From positions 1 to 40,057 of the forward strand of contig JBKQHQ010000262.1 of NCBI GenBank assembly GCA_052148715.1: DNA of 40,057 bases. Reading direction: 5' to 3'. This document shows, piece by piece, positions 30,532 to 37,692 of this stretch (the first letter of the stretch is position 1; each line of letters begins with the position of its first letter). A program made the position numbers and the translations under genes. Origin of the DNA: JBKQHQ01 sp052148715 (lineage in GTDB: Bacteria; Pseudomonadota; Alphaproteobacteria; Rhizobiales; Xanthobacteraceae). The notes below the pieces were generated by a model. It was not told the origin of the DNA, did not search any database, and was given only the letters and a program-made list of their open reading frames with translations.

Positions 30532-32154
30532 ATGTTGCGTAATAGTACCGGAGCCTCGCGTGGGCTCCGCTGGTTTGCGTTGAGTTTTGCAGCCGTCTGG
30601 CTGGCGGGCGCGAGCGGCTCAGCCGATGCGCGTAACCATCGGGCCCGGCACAGCGCCCATTATGCGGCACGCGCGGAAAGCTATGAGCCGCCGTATTCGG
30701 ACATCGTCGTGGATGCGAATTCAGGCGCGGTCCTCCACGCCACCAATCCGAATGCCCCGCGGCATCCGGCTTCGCTCACCAAGATGATGACGCTCTATCT
30801 TCTGTTCGAACGGCTCGAGGCCAGCAAGATCAAGCTCGACACGCCAATCGAGATCTCCGCCAAGGCCGCATCCCAGCCGCCGTCAAAGCTTGACCTTAAG
30901 CCCGGCGAAACCATTGCGGTCGAGGATGCGATCAAGGCGGTAGTGACCCGATCGGCAAACGACGTCGCTGAGGCGATCGGCGAGGCCTTGGGCGGCAACG
31001 AGGGCAACTTCGCCGAGATGATGACCCACAAGGCGCACGCACTCGGTATGAGCCAAACTGAATACCGCAACGCGTCGGGCCTCCCCGACGACGAGCAGGT
31101 CACGACCGCACACGACCAGGCGCTCCTGGCGCGCGCTCTACAAGACCGGTTTCCGCGCTATTATCGATATTTCTCGACCTCAATCTTCAATTACAAGGGC
31201 GAGGCGATCCGCAACCACAACCATCTTCTTGGGCGCGTCGAAGGCGTGGATGGCATCAAGACGGGATACATTCGCGCTTCGGGGTTCAACCTCGTCACGT
31301 CGATGCATCGCGGCGACCGCCACATCGTCGGTGTCATCTTCGGCGGAAGCTCCGCCGGCAGCCGCGACGAGCGGATGCGTGAGCTGGTCAGCGAATACAT
31401 TACTGTCGCCTCCACGCATCGCTCGGTGTCGACGGTCGCGGAGAATCGCGATGCCACCCCGCAAACCAGGGTGAAGGTGGCTGAGGCGGGCGACGCTGCG
31501 GCCGAGCCAAACCAGAGCGCGCACGCGACAGCCGCACCGGCGAGCCCACCGCCGCCGATGCCGGTCAATCGCTCCGCCGCGCGAGCGGCCGACGCGATCC
31601 GGCCGATCTTGGTCAAGACGGTCTCGGTGAAGGCTGGCATCGTGCAGATGGCTTCTCTGGCGCCGCTGGTGCCATCCGCGCGGGCGAGCGCTCCAGCCCC
31701 GGCGGGACCTGCCGCGCCAGAAGCGATTAGCGCTTCACCACCCTCGAGCGCCAAAGCCGAGCCGGCGCTCCCGCCTCCAGGCCCCGCCCCCGGCGTCCTC
31801 GAAGCATTGCCGATCCGGGCTGCGCCAGCCGCCGAGGTCGAAGCGGCTCCGCCAAGTCTCACGTTCTCGGAGCGGCTGGCGCTTGCGACGCCGCCCGCCG
31901 AGCATGCGCACGGCGGCTGGATGATCCAAGTTGGCGCCTTCGATGCCGAGGCCGAAGCCAAGGACCGGCTGAACTCGGTCCAAGATCTCGCCAAGGACCT
32001 CCTCGGCGCTGCCGATCCGTTTACCGAAAAGGTGCAAAAAGGAGACCGAGCGATCTACCGTGCCCGTTTCGCCGGGCTCGATCAGGAACACGCGGAAGCT
32101 GTTTGCAAGCATCTCAAGCACAACGATATCGCGTGCATGACCCTCAAGAACTGA
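30532..32154 (+). CDS. D-alanyl-D-alanine carboxypeptidase with SPOR domain
   Basis: The enzyme removes the terminal D-Ala of peptidoglycan stem peptides in the periplasm. The 540-residue product has a signal peptide (about residues 12-33) and a penicillin-binding transpeptidase fold with SLTK (S81, K84), SAN (141-143) and KTG (243-245). A Pro/Ala-rich linker (about 300-455) leads to a C-terminal SPOR domain (GGWMIQVGAFDAEAEAKDRL, about 462-540) that binds denuded glycan at the division site. GGACGGGG precedes the ATG. SPOR fusions of this class occur in alphaproteobacterial DacF/DacC-like proteins. Confidence 0.95.
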   Translation: MLRNSTGASRGLRWFALSFAAVWLAGASGSADARNHRARHSAHYAARAESYEPPYSDIVVDANSGAVLHATNPNAPRHPASLTKMMTLYLLFERLEASKIKLDTPIEISAKAASQPPSKLDLKPGETIAVEDAIKAVVTRSANDVAEAIGEALGGNEGNFAEMMTHKAHALGMSQTEYRNASGLPDDEQVTTAHDQALLARALQDRFPRYYRYFSTSIFNYKGEAIRNHNHLLGRVEGVDGIKTGYIRASGFNLVTSMHRGDRHIVGVIFGGSSAGSRDERMRELVSEYITVASTHRSVSTVAENRDATPQTRVKVAEAGDAAAEPNQSAHATAAPASPPPPMPVNRSAARAADAIRPILVKTVSVKAGIVQMASLAPLVPSARASAPAPAGPAAPEAISASPPSSAKAEPALPPPGPAPGVLEALPIRAAPAAEVEAAPPSLTFSERLALATPPAEHAHGGWMIQVGAFDAEAEAKDRLNSVQDLAKDLLGAADPFTEKVQKGDRAIYRARFAGLDQEHAEAVCKHLKHNDIACMTLKN

Positions 32155-32273
32155 AGGGACTGAAGGGACCAGCGTTTTCGGGAGAAAAGTGGATTGGCGG
32201 ATTTCCCGCCGGAAAATGCGACAAAACGGAAAATACCGAGCACGTTGCCGGTTCGATCTGATCGGCTAGGTAA

Positions 32274-32320
32274 AGCATGACTCCGAAAAGTGGGCACCGG
32301 TTTTCGGAAAATATCATGCT
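32274..32320. repeat. REP-like palindromic element
   Basis: AGCATGACTCCGAAAA and TTTTCGG..ATATCATGCT form an imperfect inverted repeat around GTGGGCACCGG. This closely resembles the GAAAAGTGGGCACCGGTTTT palindromes dispersed in Hyphomicrobiales genomes. Confidence 0.85.
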
Positions 32321-32333
32321 CCAACAATAAGAT

Positions 32334-32372
32334 AGAGCACGATGACGACTCGAAGAAAAGTCATCATGCTCT
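32334..32372. repeat. second palindrome, possible bidirectional terminator
   Basis: AGAGCACGATGAC and GTCATCATGCTCT are inverted repeats with one mismatch, loop of 13 bases, between the convergent carboxypeptidase and DnaJ-domain genes. The remaining parts of the 283-bp gap (32155-32437) contain no gene. Confidence 0.7.
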
Positions 32373-32437
32373 GGCGGCCTCGCAAGGGATTGGCGTATGA
32401 TGGGAGCTGCTGATGGTGATGGTATGTATGGAGTACA

Positions 32438-33136
32438 TCAGCGATGGCGGCGAAGAAGGACTTCCTTGGCCTCATTGACGCGGGCCGCGAGATACGTCGA
32501 CCCCCCTTGGTCGGGATGCAGTTTCTTCATGAGCGTACGGTGGGCCCGACCGATCTCCTCAGTGCTCGCGCCCGGCTGAACGCCAAGGATCTGATAGGCC
32601 TCCTGTTCCGTCATTTTGCCGGAAGCCGCAGGAGCCCTCCTCCCCGCTGTCGGGTCCGCCTGCGTGTGTTCACTCCAGCCGGGATGCCGGCGGTCGAGAT
32701 ACGCGATCAGTAGGGCGCGGCTTTCCGCATCGATGTCCATAACGAGCGCGGCCAGCGTCTCGACCGGCAAAGTGTCGAGCGCCGTGCCTTGGTATTGGCC
32801 GGACAAGATTTGACCACGCATGGCGCCGGTCGCATGGTCGAGTTCCATCTCAAGAAAGGCGGAACGCACGCGTGAGACCCGTCCGCGACCCTCGTCACGG
32901 CGCGGGCCAAACCCGCCGAGCTGTGTCCATCCCAGCATGCTCAAGCCGACAAGGCCCAACGGCACCGCGAGTGCGAGTGCGCCCCTGACAACAAGAAAGG
33001 CGGCGGCCGCCAAGGCCGCGAAGCCGCCGAGGTAACGCAACAGCGGTGTGAGTTGCTTGGGATCCAGCTTGGTAAAGGCCTTGCTCCCCCAAAGAAGGAT
33101 GACGAGGAGGAGGACCCCGAATAAAAGAGTGGGCAT
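32438..33136 (-). CDS. DnaJ-domain membrane protein
   Basis: The 232-residue product has two or three N-terminal membrane helices (about residues 1-16 and 34-70), a middle region (AFLEMELDHATGAMRGQILS) and a C-terminal J domain (about 175-232, EAYQILGVQPGASTEEIGRA) with the HPD motif (KKLHPDQGGS) that stimulates an Hsp70 partner. The TIM14/DjlA-like layout suggests it recruits DnaK to the inner membrane. It lies 3 bp downstream of the VWA gene, in one operon. Confidence 0.9.
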   Translation of the reverse strand: MPTLLFGVLLLVILLWGSKAFTKLDPKQLTPLLRYLGGFAALAAAAFLVVRGALALAVPLGLVGLSMLGWTQLGGFGPRRDEGRGRVSRVRSAFLEMELDHATGAMRGQILSGQYQGTALDTLPVETLAALVMDIDAESRALLIAYLDRRHPGWSEHTQADPTAGRRAPAASGKMTEQEAYQILGVQPGASTEEIGRAHRTLMKKLHPDQGGSTYLAARVNEAKEVLLRRHR

Positions 33137-33139
33137 GAC

Positions 33140-33874
33140 CTATTTCAGCTGCGCCAGCAATTTCAGCGCACCAGCGCTGCGCCGGCGCGAAAGATCGGCA
33201 AGCGCGGCGAGTCCACCCGCCGCATAAGCAGCCACCGCCCTTAACAATTCGGCGAGTTCATGCTCAGCGCCGGGCGCGAACCGGCAATAGGCCCCGCGCG
33301 TCAGACGGGCGATCTCGCGGAAGGCTTGCTCGACCATCGGGTCGCTCCCCTCCTGGAACACGAAGGCCGGCACGCCCAGGAGACCGAGCTCCCCGGCCGT
33401 GACGCAAAGGCGGTCGATCGGCTCCTCCATGGCATCGCCGACGAAAACGAGTGCCTGCACTTTCTTCCGATTGGTTTCAGCCCGCGCATGAGCGAGAACC
33501 TTGCCGATCTGGGTCGCGCCGCCGCGGCAATCGATCCGGGTCATTAGTTCCGCCAACCGGTCAGCCTGCGCGACCCAAACCGAGGCGCGGCATTCACGCA
33601 AGCCCCGGTAGTACACGAGCTGGACATCCAGTCCGCCCGCGGCCGCCGCTTCGCGGAACATATCGGCCTGTAAGCGACAGGCGACGTCCCAGGTGGGCTG
33701 CCGGCTCATGGTCGCGTCGAGGGCAAAGATCAGGCGGCCGCGCGCGCCGCGCTCGGCGCCAGGGCCAAGACTGCGCACATGGGCCAAGAACGCGTCAATA
33801 TCGGCCCGAGACGACGGTTCGGGCTCCGCCGGGTCGATCGGCGCCGGCGTGGGATCGGAGCGTTTGTCACGCAT
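33140..33874 (-). CDS. VWA-domain protein
   Basis: The 244-residue product has a von Willebrand A fold with the MIDAS motif DxTxS (D53, T55, S57 in IFALDATMSRQPTWD), a strand VQLVYYRG, TRIDCRGGATQIG (third MIDAS loop) and VQALVFVGDAMEE. No signal or membrane segment is visible, so it is probably cytoplasmic. Function unknown; partnership with the J-domain protein downstream is suggested by the 3-bp gap. Confidence 0.88.
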   Translation of the reverse strand: MRDKRSDPTPAPIDPAEPEPSSRADIDAFLAHVRSLGPGAERGARGRLIFALDATMSRQPTWDVACRLQADMFREAAAAGGLDVQLVYYRGLRECRASVWVAQADRLAELMTRIDCRGGATQIGKVLAHARAETNRKKVQALVFVGDAMEEPIDRLCVTAGELGLLGVPAFVFQEGSDPMVEQAFREIARLTRGAYCRFAPGAEHELAELLRAVAAYAAGGLAALADLSRRRSAGALKLLAQLK

Positions 33875-33957
33875 GGCGATGCTTTCCGTGCGCCTCGGTC
33901 AAGTCTAGCACTCCCAGGGTCTACCGCCGTAGCACGGCTTGCACTGCCACCCCGGCG

Positions 33958-34086
33958 TTATAGGGCCGGTTCGGGGACGTCAGTCGCCTCGGGGTCGGCC
34001 AGTTCGGACCCTTCGGCCGATGCACCGTCGCTCCCGGCGCCGGCCTCCCTCACCACATAAGTGGCCCCGTCGGAACACCGGCGCAA
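33958..34086 (-). CDS. candidate small protein downstream of mipZ
   Basis: A TTG at 34086, 27 bp after the mipZ stop and in the same frame as mipZ, opens 42 codons (MRRCSDGATYVVREAGAGSD at the start). GAGG lies just upstream. Third codon positions are strongly GC-rich, as in the neighbours, and the start of the product looks protein-like rather than random. No family was recognised. It could be a real small gene or a C-terminal tail separated from a longer ancestor by the mipZ stop. Confidence 0.4.
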   Translation of the reverse strand: MRRCSDGATYVVREAGAGSDGASAEGSELADPEATDVPEPAL

Positions 34087-34113
34087 TGTCCTCGTCCACC
34101 GGCCGTGTTGCGA

Positions 34114-35037
34114 TCAGTCCTGCACGATGTCGTGCAGCTCGAGCGGCTTATCCGCCGCCGAGACCCATTCGGCGCGGGTCGCAGCCCGCCGGCGCCCCCG
34201 CTCGTCGAGCGGCAGCTTCAGAATGCGCAAGAAATTAGTCACCTCCTCTTGGGCCGTGACGTGGGATAAATTCGGCCGCGTACCGAGGGTTGCTTCATCG
34301 AGATCGTCAAGCGCCGTGAGCCCGCGTGGAAAAAATTCACGATAGACCACCCGCTCGGCGAAGCCGTCGGCGCAGCGGAAGCCGAGCTGGCGTCCAAGCT
34401 CATCCAGTCCCTCACCGACCAGACGTTTGTTGCGCGAGCCCAACATGGACAGTCGGTTACGAACGACCACCCAATCGGTAAGCGCCCCGTCGATAAGCCG
34501 ACGCTGGCGGCGCGCCTCCCGCACCATCTCGGCGTAATGGCTCTGACCCGTCACCTCGAAGGTGGACGGATCGATTGTGCCGAGCACGTCGAAATCGACA
34601 AAGCTGTCGTTGAGCGGCGTGATGAGCGTGTCCGCCATCGAGTGCGCGAGCCGCATCAGATACGTGTCGGACCCGGGCGTGTCGATGACGACGAAATCGT
34701 GGGTCCGCTCCACCACGCGGATCGCCTCGGCAAAGGCGCCGAATTCCGCCGCCTCGTTCTCGTCGAGTCGCGCGCTCTCGCCGCGTGCTACGCAGAAATG
34801 CTCTGGCGCCGCGAGGGCGAGGTCCGCCCGCCGGGCCCAAATGCGGCGGTTCTCCACGTAGCGTGTGAAGCTCTTTTGCCGGCAATCGAGGTCAATGGTG
34901 GCGACGCGCTGGCCTGCTTTCATCAGCGCGACGGTGACATGCATTGCGGTCGTCGATTTGCCCGAACCGCCCTTTTCATTGCCGAACACCACGACGTGGG
35001 CGGAGCCCGATTGCGCCATGGTCGACTGCATCAACAT
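34114..35037 (-). CDS. mipZ: division-plane positioning ATPase MipZ
   Basis: MipZ is a ParA-like ATPase that inhibits FtsZ near the poles and so centres division in alphaproteobacteria. The 307-residue product has the deviant Walker A NEKGGSGKSTTAMH (about residues 20-33), ATIDLDCRQKSFTRYVENRR, DFVVIDTPGSDTYLMRLAHS, TPLNDSFVDFDVLGTIDPST and a VVRNRL segment, all seen in Caulobacter MipZ. ATG 35037 is preceded by AGGGGA; ATG 35019 is an alternative. It is divergent from panC. Confidence 0.95.
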   Translation of the reverse strand: MLMQSTMAQSGSAHVVVFGNEKGGSGKSTTAMHVTVALMKAGQRVATIDLDCRQKSFTRYVENRRIWARRADLALAAPEHFCVARGESARLDENEAAEFGAFAEAIRVVERTHDFVVIDTPGSDTYLMRLAHSMADTLITPLNDSFVDFDVLGTIDPSTFEVTGQSHYAEMVREARRQRRLIDGALTDWVVVRNRLSMLGSRNKRLVGEGLDELGRQLGFRCADGFAERVVYREFFPRGLTALDDLDEATLGTRPNLSHVTAQEEVTNFLRILKLPLDERGRRRAATRAEWVSAADKPLELHDIVQD

Positions 35038-35081
35038 GCGGCATCCCCTTGGGACAACAATTCTGTAACTGTAACATCGTT

Positions 35082-35101
35082 GCGGTCAAGCAGTTGACCG
35101 C
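35082..35101. promoter_or_regulatory. perfect 20-bp dyad upstream of mipZ
   Basis: GCGGTCAA (35082-35089), GCAG, TTGACCGC (35094-35101) is a perfect inverted repeat 45 bp before the mipZ start in the 247-bp divergent mipZ-panC gap. It is a good operator candidate; the protein that binds it is not known. No gene was found in the rest of the gap. Confidence 0.5.
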
Positions 35102-35284
35102 GGGCGATGGCGGCATGATTAATCCACATGATCACGTCGCGATTGCCGTGCTCGAGAACCCGTCCTTTTCCCTGCGGAACCGAGACAGGCTCTTGAATTG
35201 TTCATGGGCACATGTTCTTGAAGGCGAACTGGCATCCACTTCGCCGGGACCTGCGCTAGCGATGTCGCCACACAGCATGACGTC

Positions 35285-36148
35285 ATGACAAACTTGGCCG
35301 CTGGTCGACCTCGGATCGTGCGCACGATTTTGGCCTTGCGCCGCATCATCAAGCATTATCAGGGCGCCAGTGAGACGATCGCTCTCGTTCCGACCATGGG
35401 CGCCCTGCATGCGGGCCATCTTTCCTTGGTCAAGCTCGCCCGCCGCCACGCCCGGCGAGTGATCGTGTCGATCTTCGTCAATCCTGCCCAATTTGCGCCG
35501 CACGAGGATTTCGGCAGCTATCCGCGCACATTCGAGTCCGACCTCGCGGCGTTGCCGGAACGTGACGTCGACCTGATATGGGCTCCCACGGTCGAGGAAA
35601 TGTATCCGCCAGGCTTCGCCACCAAGCTCGTTTTGGAGGGCCCGGCCAGCGTCGGGCTGGAAGATCGATTTCGACCACATTTCTTTGCCGGGGTTGCGAC
35701 CGTCGTTGCCAAGCTATTGATGCAATGTCAGCCCGACGTCGCATTGTTCGGAGAAAAGGATTACCAGCAGCTCAAGGTCGTGACCCGGCTCGCCAAAGAT
35801 CTCGATATTACGGTGAAGATTCTCGGCGTCGCTACCAAGCGCGAGAAGGACGGTCTGGCGCTCTCATCGCGCAACGTCTACCTGTTGCCGAACGAGCGCG
35901 CGGTAGCCCCCACGCTCTATCGCGTGCTTCGCGACTGCGCACACGCGGTTCTCGACGGGGAGCCGCTCGACAAGGTCCTGGCCACGGGCCGAAGCTCGAT
36001 TGCCTCGGCTGGCTTCGCCCTCGACTACCTCGAGGCGCGCCATGCGGAAACGCTCGAACCCCTCCGTTCGCCCGCGGAACGGCCGATCCGCCTGCTGGTC
36101 GCCGCCCGACTCGGAACGACGCGGTTGATCGATAATATCGGCGTGTGA
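35285..36148 (+). CDS. panC: pantothenate synthetase
   Basis: PanC joins pantoate and beta-alanine with ATP to make pantothenate, the coenzyme A precursor. The 287-residue product has PTMGALHAGH (36-45, the ATP-binding motif), VSIFVNPAQFAPHEDFGSYP, VALFGEKDYQQL and the KMSKS-like ALSSRNVYL. The length is normal. The ATG overlaps no neighbour; the ribosome site is weak. PanB is not adjacent. Confidence 0.96.
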   Translation: MTNLAAGRPRIVRTILALRRIIKHYQGASETIALVPTMGALHAGHLSLVKLARRHARRVIVSIFVNPAQFAPHEDFGSYPRTFESDLAALPERDVDLIWAPTVEEMYPPGFATKLVLEGPASVGLEDRFRPHFFAGVATVVAKLLMQCQPDVALFGEKDYQQLKVVTRLAKDLDITVKILGVATKREKDGLALSSRNVYLLPNERAVAPTLYRVLRDCAHAVLDGEPLDKVLATGRSSIASAGFALDYLEARHAETLEPLRSPAERPIRLLVAARLGTTRLIDNIGV

Positions 36149-36172
36149 CGCCGTCAGGCCCGAGGAGAAAAA

Positions 36173-36232
36173 ATGGGGCTCAGGCCGTCAGCGCCGGCAT
36201 TCTCTCCGGCTGGATTTGCGCCTTTGCAGTGA
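36173..36232 (+). other. strong start signal opening only a 19-codon frame
   Basis: GAGGAG stands 5 bases before ATG 36173, 24 bp after panC, but the frame ends at TGA 36230 and overlaps the end of the convergent dioxygenase gene. It may be the remaining start of a former panC-operon gene, or a chance match. Confidence 0.3.
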
Positions 36233-37118
36233 TCGGCGGCTTTGGCAATCGCGCCCGTCCGGGCTCCATGACGAAGGTCTGATCAAGCGAATACCAAGCT
36301 CCTTTCACGTCCGGAGCGGGAGCCGGTTCATGGTCATGCCGGATATAATTGCCGATCAGCGCGCGGGTGACGCCAAACTGGGCGTCGGTTTCCAAGTGGG
36401 GATCGTCGGGGCTGTAGACCTGCGAGATGAGAGTCTTGAATCCCGATTTGTACAGCAAGAAGTGCAGGTGCGCCGGGCGGTAATTGTGGCGGCGCTGCGC
36501 CCGTAGCAGCTCTCCGACCGGACCGTCGGTGGGGATCGGATAGCCCGCGGGCTTGATGCTGCGGAAGCCGAAATGGCCATCCGCATCGGTCGTGAACTTA
36601 CCGCGCAGGTTCATCTCGGCCTGGCTCGGATCCTGGTTCTCGTAGAGGCCCTCGGTTGAGGAATGCCATATATCCACTTCCACGCCGGGAATTGGATTGC
36701 CGCTTTGGTCGCGTACGCGGACGTCTACGAAAATGGCGGGACCGGGAGTCGGTGAGCGCACAATCGAGCCGCCGCTCTCGGTGCGCGGCGAGTCCATGCG
36801 CCAGAACGGCCCGAGCAGATTTGCCGTCGTCTCGGTCGGCCCGTCTTTGCCATTGTTGAGGAGGCAGATCAGGGTCGAGAAGCCGAGCGAGCCGGACATC
36901 AGGACCACCTCGTTGTGGCTTTCGGTCGTCTTCTTGCCCAAGGCCACGATATATCCGACGGCACGCTCGAACTCTTCTTCAGTCAGCTTCACCTCGCGGG
37001 CGAAAGCATGCAGGTGACGCACAAGCGCCGCGAGGATCTCCTTAACGCGGGGATCAGGGGTGTTGCGCATTTCATACAGGACGGCATCCGTCACCTGCTC
37101 CGGTCCAGTCACGATCAT
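36180..37118 (-). CDS. intradiol ring-cleavage dioxygenase
   Basis: The 312-residue product has an N-terminal dimerisation domain (VKEILAALVRHLHAFAREVK) and a dioxygenase C domain with GNPIPGVEVDIWHSSTEGLY. The four iron ligands typical of Fe(III) intradiol enzymes are present: Tyr in GLYENQD, Tyr in NYRPAH, and two His in AHLHF. It cleaves catechol, hydroxyquinol or a substituted catechol; hydroxyquinol 1,2-dioxygenase is the closest guess by length and pattern. The ATG at 37118 follows GCGGAGAC; longer frames to 37157 or 37232 lack a ribosome site. Confidence 0.87.
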   Translation of the reverse strand: MIVTGPEQVTDAVLYEMRNTPDPRVKEILAALVRHLHAFAREVKLTEEEFERAVGYIVALGKKTTESHNEVVLMSGSLGFSTLICLLNNGKDGPTETTANLLGPFWRMDSPRTESGGSIVRSPTPGPAIFVDVRVRDQSGNPIPGVEVDIWHSSTEGLYENQDPSQAEMNLRGKFTTDADGHFGFRSIKPAGYPIPTDGPVGELLRAQRRHNYRPAHLHFLLYKSGFKTLISQVYSPDDPHLETDAQFGVTRALIGNYIRHDHEPAPAPDVKGAWYSLDQTFVMEPGRARLPKPPITAKAQIQPERMPALTA

Positions 37119-37249
37119 CGCTTTTGTCTCCGCAACCCGTCGTTCGGACGGTGCCATCGAACAATGCTCGTTCGAAATGTGGCCGCTTGCGCCCGGTGGG
37201 CCCAGAGAACCACTTGTATGCGGAGGGAGCAAGGGCTTCGCCCTGATCC

Positions 37250-37687
37250 CTACAGCAACCCGAGTTCCCTCAGCTCGCGCCGCAAGGTTTCGGGCATCTT
37301 GGCGGCACCCGGGGCCGCAACGGCGAGATCCCGCGGGGCATCCTTAGCCTCGAGATATCGCCACCCCTGGAAGGCGCGATAGGGCCGCGGTTCGACCAAC
37401 ACGACTTTAGGGTCGAGCACGAGCCGGCAGCGCCCAACGCCTTCGCCGTCGACGAAAGGCTCGATGGCGCGCAGCCCTTGCCGGCAAGTCAATTCGCCGC
37501 GGATCACCCAGTACAGCGAGCCTCCCGCCAGCAGCTCTTCGGCACGTTTGGGCGCCATGCGAGTGATATGCGTATGCTCCCGCGCGGATCCCCGCCGCCT
37601 GCGGCGTTTCCACTTCTCCTGGATCCAATCCTTCAGGTCTTGCGCGGAGTCGCAGCCGACACACAGCTTGATGAGGTGGAGAGCCAT
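37250..37687 (-). CDS. DUF1489 family protein
   Basis: The 145-residue product (MALHLIKLCVGCDSAQDLKD onward, then HTHITRMAPKRAEELLAGGS and YWVIRGELTCRQ) is DUF1489, an alphaproteobacterial family of unknown function. It lies 5 bp downstream of the carboxylase gene, so it is probably cotranscribed. No catalytic motif is evident. Confidence 0.88.
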   Translation of the reverse strand: MALHLIKLCVGCDSAQDLKDWIQEKWKRRRRRGSAREHTHITRMAPKRAEELLAGGSLYWVIRGELTCRQGLRAIEPFVDGEGVGRCRLVLDPKVVLVEPRPYRAFQGWRYLEAKDAPRDLAVAAPGAAKMPETLRRELRELGLL

Positions 37688-37692
37688 AATCT

